From the NCBI GenBank assembly GCA_004963905.1, contig SUGL01000028.1, forward strand, positions 1 to 64,000: a stretch of 64,000 nucleotides of DNA, read 5' to 3'. This document shows, in pieces, positions 17,864-27,312 of the stretch. Made by a program: the position numbers and the translations under genes. Within the stretch, counting starts at the first letter, position 1. Each line of letters begins with the position of its first letter. The notes beneath the pieces are model-generated. The model ran no database searches and was not told the DNA's origin. It was given only the letters and a program-made list of their open reading frames with translations. Source of the stretch: Mesorhizobium sp. (GTDB lineage Bacteria > Pseudomonadota > Alphaproteobacteria > Rhizobiales > Rhizobiaceae).

Positions 17864-18970
17864 CTACCCGACCACTTCCCTGTACTCCCTCACCTTGCCG
17901 TCCTGCCCGCGAATCCGCCACGTCCCGCCATCGCAACCTTCGATATGGCCTGCGCCGAGCGGCACCTTGCCGCCGCCATCGGGCAAATCGATGACATAGG
18001 TCGGATTGCAGATGCCCGACAGGCGCCGGCGCAGCTCTTCGGCCAGCGCCTGACCCTCGGCAATCGTGGTGCGACGGTGCGCCATGCCGCGCGCCAGGTC
18101 GCCATGGTGCAGGTAATAGGGTTTTACGCCGAGCCGATACATCAGCTCGCGGTAGAGCTCTTCCAGAACCTCGACGCGATCGTTGACGCCCTTCAAGAGA
18201 ACGCTCTGGTTGAGCAGCACGAAACCGGCCTGCCGCATCGTGCGGCAGGCCGTTTCGGTATCCGGCGTGATCTCCCGCGGATGATTGAAGTGGGTCACCA
18301 CGGTTACCATCAGCCTGCCCTGCAGGGCCGCCACCATGCCGGGCGTGATGCGTGACGGCAGCGCCACCGGCACGCGGGTGTGGATGCGCAAGAGCCGCAC
18401 ATGCGGGATCGCCTCGATGCGGGCGCGGATCTCGGCGAGCGCCTTGTCGGGGAGCGACAGCGGATCGCCGCCAGTCAGGATCACCTCACGGATCTCCTCG
18501 TGCCCGGCGATATAGGCCAGCGCCGGCTCCAGCGCTTCCCGCGTGTAGCCGCGGCCGATCGATGTCAGCGACTCCTTCCGGAAGCAGAAGCGGCAATAGA
18601 CCGCGCATTGATAGGTGGGGAACAACAGCACGCGGTCGGCATGGCGATGCGTCAGACGCGGCACCGGGCTGAATTCATGGTCGCCGATCGGGTCTTCCAT
18701 CTCACCCTCGGTGGCGACGAGTTCTTGCGGCGATGGGATCACCTGGGCGCGGATCGGATCGTCGGGATCGTTCCAGTCGATCAGGTCGAGATAGGGTTTC
18801 GGCACGCGCACCTTGTGAGCGGCCGCGGCTTCCTGCGCCGCCGCGCGCTCGGCCGGCGAGAGCGGCAGCGCCGCAAGGTCGCGGACATGACGCACGCCGG
18901 CGCGAACGTCGTCCTGCCAGGCAGTGTCCTGATGGCGGAAGGCGGCTGGTTGTTTCAGATCAGAGGTCAT
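17864..18970 (-). CDS. Lysine 2,3-aminomutase / EpmB-like radical SAM enzyme
   Basis: 368 residues. The radical-SAM cluster is C122-AVY-C126-RF-C129 (CxxxCxxC), followed by EVILTGGDPLSL. The PLP-binding Lys sits in the C-terminal DGGGKVPLG. Family members convert L-alpha-lysine to beta-lysine; the EpmB branch supplies (R)-beta-lysine for elongation factor P modification. Length is close to EpmB (about 340). No efp or epmA gene is nearby, so the assignment to EF-P modification is inference. The ATG at 18970 has only a weak ribosome-binding site. Confidence 0.85.
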   Translation of the reverse strand: MTSDLKQPAAFRHQDTAWQDDVRAGVRHVRDLAALPLSPAERAAAQEAAAAHKVRVPKPYLDLIDWNDPDDPIRAQVIPSPQELVATEGEMEDPIGDHEFSPVPRLTHRHADRVLLFPTYQCAVYCRFCFRKESLTSIGRGYTREALEPALAYIAGHEEIREVILTGGDPLSLPDKALAEIRARIEAIPHVRLLRIHTRVPVALPSRITPGMVAALQGRLMVTVVTHFNHPREITPDTETACRTMRQAGFVLLNQSVLLKGVNDRVEVLEELYRELMYRLGVKPYYLHHGDLARGMAHRRTTIAEGQALAEELRRRLSGICNPTYVIDLPDGGGKVPLGAGHIEGCDGGTWRIRGQDGKVREYREVVG

Positions 18971-19347
18971 CGGGGTCTCGGGATCGATTTGCGCGGAGCT
19001 ATCGGCTGGATGAGTGTGCGGGTCAATGGCGCGGTTGCCGCAGAGCGGTGCCGCTGCTGATCCTGCAGCGTCTCGTTCCTTCGCGCCCCCCTCTGTCCTG
19101 CCGGACATCTCCCCCACAAGGGGGGAGATCAGATGTCGCGTCGGCTTTCGCCAATTACCAACGTTGCAGAATTGGCGCCTTCGGCGAAGCTGCCAATCTC
19201 CCCCTCGTGGGACCCTCGTGGGGGAGATGTCCGGTAGGACAGAGGGGGGCGCGACAGAACGCTGCCCAGAAGGTGTACCCGCATGGACCTCCTGCGTTCG
19301 AGCGGAATGGTATAGGCTACGTTGTCCAGGGCTTCGGGGGCAAACCA
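18971..19347. repeat. Intergenic inverted pair of palindromic repeats
   Basis: Positions about 19078-19255 hold two oppositely oriented copies of the repeat: gcgcccccctctgtcctgcc at the left end, its reverse complement at the right, with ccccacaaggggggagat and gcgtcggctttcgccaatt modules between. No gene seen. Confidence 0.7.
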
Positions 19348-20283
19348 ATGGATTTCAACGCAGGCCATGGCTACCTCCTCATCGGCGGGCTCATCCTGGT
19401 CGGCGCCGGACTGCTGATCCTTTCGCTGATCGTCAATCTGCATGTGGCGCACAGCGTGCGCGACGACAAACGCCACCGCGAAAAGCTGCTGGAATATTAC
19501 CGCAACATCTTTTCGCAGCTGGGCGTGATCCTTATCGGCATCGGCGTTTCGCTGTTCATCTTCTTCTTCCAGCAGAACTATCAGGACCAGCGCAAGCGCG
19601 AGACCGAACTGCAGCAGGTCTTGGCCAAGCTGGCGGCGCGCGTTGCCCGCGGCGCGCCCGTCATCGAAACGCTCGGCGAGTTCGACGAGGTGCTGGACCA
19701 GGGCGGCGCCTATGTCGGCCCCGAACTCGGCGGCAACAACGCCGCGATCAACGCCAAGGGAGCCGAACTCGGCAAGCAGGTCGAAAAGATCCTGCTGGTC
19801 GAGCGCGACGTCGATGTTCGAGACTTCGATATTCTGAACCTGTCGCGCGACCTCGAAACCACCTTCGTCGTCAACGAGCTCGATCCGACGCTGTGGTTCA
19901 ACATCGTGCGCGACGAGAACGACATCAAATACGCCACGACGCAGCTCGGCCTCGACTACAAGGACCTGCATGACGCGATCGGCGACGAGCCGGTCGAGGC
20001 GGCGGTCGCCAAGCCCGACAAGGAACAGAAGATCAAGCACGAGGTGCTCGACATATTCTATGACGCCGACCTGCTGCGCCAGCGCAGCCGGCGGTTCCTC
20101 GCCCGCGCCTGCTGGCTCTTCAGCAAGGGCAAGAGTATCGTCGCGCTTCCACCGGCCGACGCGATTGAGGCCGACACCAAGTCGCAGCAGGAGTGGATCG
20201 ACCGCGCGAAACCGGTGCTGACGCAGACGAAGTCGGGCAGCGGCGATTGCTTCGAGCTGCTCCGCTACGGCAAGGCGCGCTGA
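19348..20283 (+). CDS. Two-TM membrane protein with large cytoplasmic domain, unknown function
   Basis: 311 residues. Transmembrane segments lie at about 10-34 (LLIGGLILVGAGLLILSLIV) and 56-76 (GVILIGIGVSLFIFFF), joined by a basic loop (DDKRHREKLLEYY). A ~230-residue mostly helical, charged soluble domain follows. It is not a family I recognise. The ATG at 19348 has GGGGG upstream; the reading frame extends back through repeats and is not coding there. It is convergent with the serine hydrolase. Confidence 0.65.
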   Translation: MDFNAGHGYLLIGGLILVGAGLLILSLIVNLHVAHSVRDDKRHREKLLEYYRNIFSQLGVILIGIGVSLFIFFFQQNYQDQRKRETELQQVLAKLAARVARGAPVIETLGEFDEVLDQGGAYVGPELGGNNAAINAKGAELGKQVEKILLVERDVDVRDFDILNLSRDLETTFVVNELDPTLWFNIVRDENDIKYATTQLGLDYKDLHDAIGDEPVEAAVAKPDKEQKIKHEVLDIFYDADLLRQRSRRFLARACWLFSKGKSIVALPPADAIEADTKSQQEWIDRAKPVLTQTKSGSGDCFELLRYGKAR

Positions 20284-20292
20284 CCTGCTGCG

Positions 20293-21849
20293 TTAGTCGC
20301 CTACGCGCCGCAGCGTGCCCAGACGATTGTCGTCGAGGAACTCGATGGTGATCGCCGAGGCCTTGCCGTCGGGGCCGACGGTGAAGCTCACGCCCGTGGG
20401 CCTCTCCGGCGTTTCGGCGTCGGGATAGGTCAGGAACAGGTCGCCGTCGTAGTGCGTCAAGGAATAGGACCGCGCTCCGGCCGGCCCGAGTTTGAGCACA
20501 AGGCCGTCTGCCGCCCCCGATACGACCGCGTCGCCGATGAAGTCGTTGGCATAGCGGCCGGCATAGGCGCTGGCCGGCGCGGCCGGCCGCGCCGGCGACG
20601 GCGGCGCGGCATATCTGGCCTTCGCCGCCTCGACCACCGGACCGAACAGGCCGGCGTAGATCGCGTCCCACGCCTCGATCCAGTCCTTCTCGACTTTGCC
20701 GTCGAAGACGAGATCGGCAAAGCTGTCGGACAGCCCTTCCGGCACGCCTGTCGGGAAGGCGTTGGCAAGGACGACGATGCCGAGCTTTTCCTTCGGGAAG
20801 ATCGTCACCAGAGTGCGCGCGCCGACGCTGAAGGCGCCCGCGTGGCCCCAGCTCAGGCCGTGCCGGCCGAACTCGACGTTCCAGCCGAGTCCGTAGAAGG
20901 ATTCGCCGCCGGAAACCGGGTTCTTGCCCCGCGTCATCAGCGGCACATGCGTCTGGTCGAGCGCATCGGCGGCAATCAGCGTCCTGCCGGCATAGACGCC
21001 GTTGCCCAGCAGCAGGCGCACCCATTGCGCGAGGTCGCGCGCGGTGGAGCTGACGCCGCCGGCAGGCGCCTGCGCATCCGGATCGCGCTTGATCTTCGCC
21101 GCCCAGGCGCCACCCACCTTGACGTGAAGCGCGGCACGATCAGGGCGCTTGATGAAATCGGCGTTCCGGGAACTGGTCGAGGCCATGCCGAGCGGGCGGT
21201 AGAGCTTTTCATCGGCGACCTCCTCCCAGGATTTGCCCGTCGGCCTGGCGGCCGCGACAGCGCCCTCGGTCAGCCCGAAATTGCTGTAGGAGTAGCCGGC
21301 GCGAAAGCTCGACGATGGCGGCACGAAGCGCAGGCGATCAAGGATGGTGGCGCGGTCGTAGCCGATGTCCTCGAGGTCGTCTCCGGCGGTGCCCGGCAGC
21401 CCGCTGCGATGCGCGAACAGGTCGCGGATGGTGAGCTCGCTGGTCGGATAGGGATCGGCGAGCCGGAAGCCCGGATCGAGGTCGGCGATCCTGGAATTCC
21501 AGGACACAACCCGGTCGCTGACCAGCGCCGCCACGACCGTGGCGGAGACCGGTTTGGAAAGCGAGGCGATCTGGAACACGGTGTCGGCGTCGACGGATTC
21601 CGGCTTTCCGGCTTCGCGATGCCCGAAGCCTTTCAGGAAGATAACCTCGTCGTCGTGAACGACCGCGATGGCGAGGCCGGGCACCGCGCCATCGGCGACG
21701 GCGCCTTGCGCCAGCGCCTCGAGCTTCGACAGGGCGACCGTGATCCGTTCGGGCGTGATGGCCTCGGCCGACGCCGCGTGGGGCCAAAGCGCCATGACGG
21801 CGATGCAGGCCCAAACCCTCAAATGACAGAGATTCCAATCAGGCCGCAT
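20293..21849 (-). CDS. Serine hydrolase, class C beta-lactamase fold
   Basis: 518 residues with an N-terminal signal peptide (WACIAVMALWPHAASA, cleavage near 28). The active-site motifs of the penicillin-binding/class C group are present: S96-LS-K99, Y188-S-N190 and a later W-G-H-A-G. Family members are esterases, D-peptidases or beta-lactamases. The C-terminal ~100 residues resemble the extra beta domain seen in related exported esterases. The ATG at 21849 follows GGAGG closely. The substrate cannot be assigned. Confidence 0.85.
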   Translation of the reverse strand: MRPDWNLCHLRVWACIAVMALWPHAASAEAITPERITVALSKLEALAQGAVADGAVPGLAIAVVHDDEVIFLKGFGHREAGKPESVDADTVFQIASLSKPVSATVVAALVSDRVVSWNSRIADLDPGFRLADPYPTSELTIRDLFAHRSGLPGTAGDDLEDIGYDRATILDRLRFVPPSSSFRAGYSYSNFGLTEGAVAAARPTGKSWEEVADEKLYRPLGMASTSSRNADFIKRPDRAALHVKVGGAWAAKIKRDPDAQAPAGGVSSTARDLAQWVRLLLGNGVYAGRTLIAADALDQTHVPLMTRGKNPVSGGESFYGLGWNVEFGRHGLSWGHAGAFSVGARTLVTIFPKEKLGIVVLANAFPTGVPEGLSDSFADLVFDGKVEKDWIEAWDAIYAGLFGPVVEAAKARYAAPPSPARPAAPASAYAGRYANDFIGDAVVSGAADGLVLKLGPAGARSYSLTHYDGDLFLTYPDAETPERPTGVSFTVGPDGKASAITIEFLDDNRLGTLRRVGD

Positions 21850-22201
21850 GCGCCCGCCTCCCCTCCCTGCATTCACCTTACGATTGTACAGGTCGGCGCT
21901 GTCGCGGCCAAGCCTTGCCTGCCGGCGATTGGCGAAAGCCTACGAGCGCGCCCCTCTCCCCGTTCACGGGGAGAGGATGCCGGCAGGCAGGTGAGGGGCA
22001 GCGCCGGCAGTTGAAAGGATGGCCGCCGTCCATAGTCGACGTTGGCGCTGCCCCTCATTGCCCTGCCGGGCATTTCTCCCCGTGAACGGGGAGAAAGACG
22101 CTCTCTCGACTTTCGCCGCAATCGACCCGCGCCGTGTTTTCGGGCAATCTCTCATCAACCCGCGCCATGAGGAGGTGGCGTGGGGTCGAGGGAGGATTGC
22201 C
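21850..22201. repeat. Intergenic palindromic repeat, third type
   Basis: Positions about 21945-22102 are a long inverted repeat. Left-arm modules gcgcccctctccccgttcac and ggtgaggggcagcgcc are mirrored by ggcgctgcccctcattgccc and tctccccgtgaacggggaga. A core spacer (about 22010-22040) separates the arms. No gene seen. Confidence 0.7.
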
Positions 22202-23860
22202 ATGACCGAGATGTCAGCCGCGCTGCCGCGCTATGAGGACGCCGTGCGGCGCTTCCGCATAGAGGACGAGATCGCCAGGCTCGACGGCGATCCGGCGAGC
22301 GGCATCAACGCCTATGTCGAATGCTGCGGCCGCTACACAGGCGGAAACCGGCTGGCGCTGCGCGCGATCTCGGCCGGCGGCGAGCTGCGCGAATTCAGCT
22401 TCGACGATCTCGCCGACATGTCGGGCCGCGTCGGCACCGTGCTGAAGGACCTCGGCGTGCGCCCCGGCGACGTCGTGGCCGGCATGCTGCCGCGCATCCC
22501 CGAACTGGTGGCGCTGATCCTCGGCGCCTGGCGCGTCGGCGCGGTCTACCAGCCGCTGTTCACCGCTTTCGGGCCGAAGGCGATCGAGCATCGGCTGAGC
22601 TACAGCAGGGCGAAGCTGGTGGTGACCAACCCGGCAAACCGAGGCAAGCTCGACGAGGTGGAAAACCATCCGCGCATCGCCACCGTCCTCGCTCCCGGCG
22701 AGCATCTGCCCGAAGGCGATATCGATTTCCGCGCCGCCGTTGCCGCCGCATCTCCCGAGTGCGAGCCGGTGATGCGCAAGGGCTCGGATCTGTTCATGAT
22801 GATGTCGACCTCCGGTACGACGGGGCACCCCAAGGGTGTGCCGGTGCCACTGCGCGCGCTGCTTGCCTTCGGCGCCTATATGCGCAACGCGATCGGCCTT
22901 CGCGCCGACGATGTGTTCTGGAACATCGCCGATCCGGGCTGGGCCTATGGGCTCTACTACGCCATCACCGGACCGCTCCAGCTCGGCATCGCCACCACCT
23001 TCTACGAAGGCGCCTTCAACGCCAGAAGCACCTACGAGATCATCGAGCGGCTGGGCGTGACTAGCCTCGCCGGCTCGCCGACCGCCTATCGCCTGCTGAT
23101 GGCGGAAGGGCCAGAGGCGGCCAGCCGCGTCAAAGGAAAACTGAGGGTGGTGAGCAGCGCCGGCGAGCCGCTCAACCCGGAAGTGATCCGCTGGTTCGAC
23201 GCCCATCTCGCTGCGCCCATCCACGACCATTACGGCCAGACCGAGAACGGCATGATGGTCAACAACCATCATGGGCTCGGCCATCCTGTCCGCGCGGGCT
23301 CGGCCGGCTTCGGCATGCCGGGCTACCGCATGGTGGTGCTGGACGAAGCCGGCAACGAGCTCGGTCCCAACCAGCCGGGCGTGCTGGCGGTCGATATAGC
23401 CAGGTCGCCGCTGTGCTGGTTCGACGGTTACCACCAGGCAGAGACGCCGGCGATCGCCGGCGGCTATTACCGCACCGGCGACACGGTGGAATACGAGCCG
23501 GACGGCTCGGTTTCCTTCATCGGCCGCGCCGACGACGTCATCACCTCGGCCGGCTACCGCATCGGCCCCTTCGATGTCGAAAGCGCGCTGATCGAGCATC
23601 CGGCGGTCAACGAGGCGGCAGTGGTCGGCGTGCCCGACCCGCAGCGCACCGAGATCGTCAAGGCCTTCGTGGTGCTGGCGCCGGCCTACAAGGGCAACGA
23701 GGCGCTTGCCGAGGAGCTTGCCCAACATGTCAAGAAGCGGCTCTCGGCGCATTCCTATCCGCGCGAGGTCGAGTTCGTCGCCGAACTGCCGAAGACGCCG
23801 AGCGGCAAGATCCAGCGGTTCCTGCTGCGCAAGGCAGAGGTCGAGAAGCGGAAGGGGTGA
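22202..23860 (+). CDS. AMP-binding acyl-CoA synthetase
   Basis: A 552-residue adenylate-forming enzyme (ANL superfamily) that activates an acid through an acyl-AMP to its CoA thioester. The P-loop-like motif is STSGTTGHPKG (202-212). HYGQTENGM, YRTGDTVEYEPDG and the C-terminal catalytic Lys in PKTPSGKIQRFLLR follow. The pattern is like acetyl/medium-chain acyl-CoA synthetases. GGGAGG lies 6-7 bases before the ATG at 22202. It has no operon partner, so the acid is unknown. Confidence 0.88.
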   Translation: MTEMSAALPRYEDAVRRFRIEDEIARLDGDPASGINAYVECCGRYTGGNRLALRAISAGGELREFSFDDLADMSGRVGTVLKDLGVRPGDVVAGMLPRIPELVALILGAWRVGAVYQPLFTAFGPKAIEHRLSYSRAKLVVTNPANRGKLDEVENHPRIATVLAPGEHLPEGDIDFRAAVAAASPECEPVMRKGSDLFMMMSTSGTTGHPKGVPVPLRALLAFGAYMRNAIGLRADDVFWNIADPGWAYGLYYAITGPLQLGIATTFYEGAFNARSTYEIIERLGVTSLAGSPTAYRLLMAEGPEAASRVKGKLRVVSSAGEPLNPEVIRWFDAHLAAPIHDHYGQTENGMMVNNHHGLGHPVRAGSAGFGMPGYRMVVLDEAGNELGPNQPGVLAVDIARSPLCWFDGYHQAETPAIAGGYYRTGDTVEYEPDGSVSFIGRADDVITSAGYRIGPFDVESALIEHPAVNEAAVVGVPDPQRTEIVKAFVVLAPAYKGNEALAEELAQHVKKRLSAHSYPREVEFVAELPKTPSGKIQRFLLRKAEVEKRKG

Positions 23861-24258
23861 AGGACGCCGTCGGCGATTGGCGAAGGCGGAGGAGTTGCCG
23901 ATCTCCCCCCTCGTGGGGGAGATGTCCGGCAGGACAGAGGGGGGCGCGAAGGAACGCCACCTCAACCTTTTAGCGGATCTGCGTGTCTTTCTGGAGAATG
24001 CTCCAGCCGAGGCGGCCGACGACCGTGAGATGCCAGTGTGATTATCAGGAGAGGTTGGCGGGACAGCGCCCCCCTCTGGCCTGCCGGCCATCTCCCCCAC
24101 AAGGGGGGAGATCAGCCGTCACGCGGCCCTTCGCCAATCGCCAATGCCTTTGGGGAGATCGGCAGTTTCAGCGTCGCACTCTTCCGTCTTTTTTTGGCCC
24201 GATCTTGTCTTCAAATGTGCGTCTGTCATTGGGTAGAACGCATCGCGGGGGTTGCATC
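23861..24258. repeat. Intergenic repeats in two copies
   Basis: Positions about 23868-23948 (ggcgattggcgaaggcggag, then ctcgtgggggagatgtccgg) and about 24052-24170 (ggcgggacagcgcccccctc, then ccccacaaggggggagatca) are two oppositely oriented copies of the main repeat family. The rest holds no gene that I can support. Confidence 0.7.
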
Positions 24259-25152
24259 ATGCGGTTGATCTGGACGCTTCTGTTCGCGCTCGCGGGCGGC
24301 ACGGCTTTCGCGGCCTCGCCTGAGGACGACTATATCGCGGCGCGCGACAAAGCGATTTCGGACATCGCGGCACTGGAGAGCTCGAACGCTCAAGTGGAAG
24401 CGCTCGATGCCGCGAATGCCAAGGCGCAGGCCGATCTCGAAAAGCGTCTTTCGGCCATCCTCGGCCCGCTTTCGGTCAAGGATTTTCCGGCAACCGGCAC
24501 CATCAATCTGGAAAGCCTCAGCGCCTCCGATATCGGCTTCGGCATGCTCGACGGGCTGCGTTACGCCAAGAGCGACGAAGGCCCGAGCATCGTGGCGACG
24601 ACGCGGGGTCTCGCCGACCGCTGGCTGCAGTCCAGGGCCGACGGGGACGATGAAAGCCTGAGGCTGCCCACCAGCCTCGACGAGGCGCTGAAGCTCGACG
24701 GCTTCTACACCCAGGCGATCGGCGCCGACGCCGCCTTTGTCAAGACGCTCGATTTTCCGCTGAAGAAACCGGAAGGCGCCGATATCGCCGTCGCCCGGCT
24801 CGGCGGCTGGACGCAGGATGTCGGACCGATCTACGACCAGCAGGTCGTCGTCGCGGTGGTCAAGGGCGACCGCGTGCTGATCGCCGAGGCGCCCGCATCA
24901 CCGCCCGTGCCGAAGATCGCGGCATGCGAAGCCATTTGGACCACGGCGGACGCCACCGCCCAGAAATTCCAGGAGACCTATCAGGGCTCGGACCTCAAGG
25001 ACCAGCAGGCCTATGATTCCGCCAATGCCGCCTGGGAAAAAGGCGACGGCGACTATCGCGCCTGCATGGCCGAGCGCCTGCCCGGCGACCCAACCTTCCC
25101 CGCGCTGCTTGCCGAGGCGCAGCAGCTCGCCGACCACATGGCCGGCAAGTAG
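24259..25152 (+). CDS. Exported protein of unknown function
   Basis: 297 residues with a clear signal peptide (LIWTLLFALAGGTAFAAS, cleavage near 19). The mature part is acidic and Ala-rich, with a helical start (AARDKAISDIAALESSNAQ) and two Cys residues near the C-terminus (KIAACEAIW and DYRACMAERL) that could form a disulphide. It should be periplasmic. The family is not recognised. The upstream extension of the frame is repeat sequence. Confidence 0.65.
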   Translation: MRLIWTLLFALAGGTAFAASPEDDYIAARDKAISDIAALESSNAQVEALDAANAKAQADLEKRLSAILGPLSVKDFPATGTINLESLSASDIGFGMLDGLRYAKSDEGPSIVATTRGLADRWLQSRADGDDESLRLPTSLDEALKLDGFYTQAIGADAAFVKTLDFPLKKPEGADIAVARLGGWTQDVGPIYDQQVVVAVVKGDRVLIAEAPASPPVPKIAACEAIWTTADATAQKFQETYQGSDLKDQQAYDSANAAWEKGDGDYRACMAERLPGDPTFPALLAEAQQLADHMAGK

Positions 25153-25164
25153 GCTCTCTCTCCT

Positions 25165-25363
25165 GATGCATGTCGCCCAAAAGTGCGCAGCGATCTTGGG
25201 AGAACGACATGCATTCAAAACAAGGGCTTAAAGCGCGTCGTTTCAGCGAGACGCGCCTTAGAGCGGTTCAGCGTTTCACGGAATCGTCGAACCGCTCTAA
25301 GTATTTGTTCTTACGCAATTCCTGACGGAAAACCGTGACACACTTTTCCTGGAATTGCTCTAG
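25165..25363. repeat. Long composite palindromic repeat
   Basis: Three modules: a hairpin with gcatgtcg / cgacatgc arms (25168-25213), an aagcgcgtcgttt...cgcgcctta hairpin, and an agagcggttcagcgtttcacg...cgaaccgctcta hairpin followed by gcaattcctgacggaaaacc and ttttcctggaattgctctag. Shorter copies of the last modules occur at 51619-51720 and 48284-48326, with a trace at about 54394-54430. Confidence 0.8.
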
Positions 25364-25399
25364 ATGCAGCAACGCCGACAGGCTGATACCGCGAGCGCT

Positions 25400-26818
25400 T
25401 TAACTTGCGTTGGCACGCATGTTGCGCCGGCTGTTGCGCCGCGCGGTCGGGCGCGCGGCTTCCGCGATGATGCCGTTGGTTATGGGCACGACGTCCTTGC
25501 GCGACCTGGCATCCGTCACCCTGTGCAGCCGCTCGTAGGGCAGCAGCTCCTGGATGCGGGCATTGAGCGTCACGATCTCGGCGCGCAGATCCTCGCATTC
25601 CTGCTTCTGGATATCGAGCTGGATCTGCTCGGACGCCTGCTGCAGAGAAAGCTGCGAGAGATTCGTGCTTACCACCGACAGGTTCTTCTTGTCAATTTCG
25701 CTCTCGTTCCTGAGAACGGCCAGCCTTTCCTCCGCGATCTGCCGTTCGGTCACGGCATCGTTCAACTGCGCCCTGAGCCTCGTCATCTCGGCCGCGGCCT
25801 CGGTCTTGTCGTTCGAGGCCTGCTCCAGCCGCGATTGCAGTTCCTGGATCTCGGAACGCAAACCGCGCATCTCCGCCTGGCTCCGCGCCAGCTCGGCCGC
25901 CCCGTCGCTTTCGGCGATGCGGGCTGCCTCGGCCACTTCGGCAAGCTTGGCCTGCACCGCCTCCAGCGACTTCTGCAGACGGGCCTCCTCCTTGTCGTGG
26001 CTGCCGATCTGGGCCAACAGCTCGGAAATGCGCGCGGTTTCGTTGGCGTGGGCGGCGGCGAACTCGTCGAATTTGTGCCGGGCCTCGGCCTCGCGCTTTT
26101 GCGCCTGCTCCAGGTCGACCGAAAGCCCGACCTGCTTTTCACGCAGCAGCTTGTTCTCGGCGGCACGCCGGTCTGCTTCGACGGTCTTGGCGGTCAACGT
26201 CTTGACGATCTCACCGAACTCCGCCTCGCGCCTGGCGCTCTCGTTGCCCATCTCGACCAGTTCGAGCCGCACCGCCGCAAGCGCCTCGCGCAGTGCCTCC
26301 CGGTCCTGGACAAGGCTTGCCTCGCGCTGTTGCCAGGCCTCGGCCGCGCCGTCGCGTTCGCGTTGCTTCCTGGCGGCGTCGAGCAGTTGTTCCGACATGG
26401 TCTTGTGTTCGGCGCTCAGAGCGGCGTTCGCCAGCTCCAGCTCGTTGGCGCGAAGCGCGTCGCGATGCAGGACATTCAGGATGTCGCGCGTCATCTGATG
26501 CGCGGTGGCGATTTCCGCCAGCCTCGCCTGGATCTCCTCCAGATGGCCCTGCCCGTCGCGGAAAAGCCCGGAGACCGCTTCCAGCGCGGCCAGCCGCGTC
26601 TGGGTATGCGGCGTCAGCCGCGAGGCCACCGCCTCGGGCTGGCTTTCGGCCGGAGGATCCTCGTCGCCCGGCGCCAGATCGGCGACCATGTCGTCCTCGA
26701 TCGACGTCTGTTCGTCAGCCGCAAGACATTCCTCGAAAGCTTCCGCCAGATCCGACTGAAGCTCCTGAAATTCCTTGTCTACGTTTTCGGCCCGCTTGAT
26801 CAGGGATTTGAAATTCAT
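25400..26818 (-). CDS. Long coiled-coil protein
   Basis: 472 residues, almost entirely predicted coiled coil from about 60 to 440 (for example LRLELVEMGNESARREAEFG and AEIVTLNARIQELLPYERL). The N-terminus is acidic (about 1-60) and the tail is basic (ARPTARRNSRRNMRANAS). There is no membrane segment or recognised domain. The architecture recalls bacterial intermediate-filament-like or polar scaffold proteins, but that is inference. A near-consensus CtrA box lies 38-52 bases upstream, which would fit a cell-cycle or morphology role. Confidence 0.65.
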   Translation of the reverse strand: MNFKSLIKRAENVDKEFQELQSDLAEAFEECLAADEQTSIEDDMVADLAPGDEDPPAESQPEAVASRLTPHTQTRLAALEAVSGLFRDGQGHLEEIQARLAEIATAHQMTRDILNVLHRDALRANELELANAALSAEHKTMSEQLLDAARKQRERDGAAEAWQQREASLVQDREALREALAAVRLELVEMGNESARREAEFGEIVKTLTAKTVEADRRAAENKLLREKQVGLSVDLEQAQKREAEARHKFDEFAAAHANETARISELLAQIGSHDKEEARLQKSLEAVQAKLAEVAEAARIAESDGAAELARSQAEMRGLRSEIQELQSRLEQASNDKTEAAAEMTRLRAQLNDAVTERQIAEERLAVLRNESEIDKKNLSVVSTNLSQLSLQQASEQIQLDIQKQECEDLRAEIVTLNARIQELLPYERLHRVTDARSRKDVVPITNGIIAEAARPTARRNSRRNMRANAS

Positions 26819-27312
26819 AACGGCACACCTCTTACGCTCACACCCGCCGTATTAATTAACGAATTGCTAATCTAGCCCTTTGCATTCCGTACGGGAACCC
26901 TCTCCAAAAGACGGAAGAAATTAAGGTTATCGCGGGTTTCCAGAGGCTTGCGCGATGTTCCGCCAGCGACATCTCCGCCAAGCGCGATAAGTGGTTCCAA
27001 CGGGAGGGTTCGGCCGCATAAGGTCAAGCCAAGGCAAGCATCTTGCGCCGTCGGGCGATGGCCTCGCCGCCGCCGCACCAGCCCGGCTTTCCCGGCAGGG
27101 CGTCAGGCAGTCGCATATATCGCGGGCGGATTGTCGCCATGAGTCGAACCCCGCGATATTTCCCCAATCGCGGCAGCGGCCACTTCGGAATCAATGCCCC
27201 GAACACTCAGACCCTCCGGCAAATTTGATTTGACTCTCGTCCGTTCTTGACAGAATAAATTCCTACCAATTTTGAGGGAGTGGCAGTTCTCAAAAGCTTG
27301 GGGCCAGGAGCG
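26819..27312. other. Long intergenic region
   Basis: About 490 bases. It contains the CtrA-like site at 26856 and a TTGACA at 27247-27252, 66 bases before the small gene at 27313, that could be a -35 element. No protein gene is convincing, and no tRNA fold was found despite a gagtcgaacccc stretch at 27131. An unidentified small RNA cannot be excluded. Confidence 0.4.
26856..26870 (-). promoter_or_regulatory. Near-consensus CtrA box upstream of the coiled-coil gene
   Basis: On the plus strand TTAACGAATTGCTAA; on the gene's strand TTAG-N7-TTAA, one mismatch from TTAA-N7-TTAA. It lies 38 bases before the coiled-coil gene's ATG. Weaker than the minC site. Confidence 0.4.

Noticed and set aside
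27040..27160. Possible tRNA suggested by gagtcgaacccc
   Set aside because: No cloverleaf: the T-stem does not pair and no acceptor stem was found on either strand.
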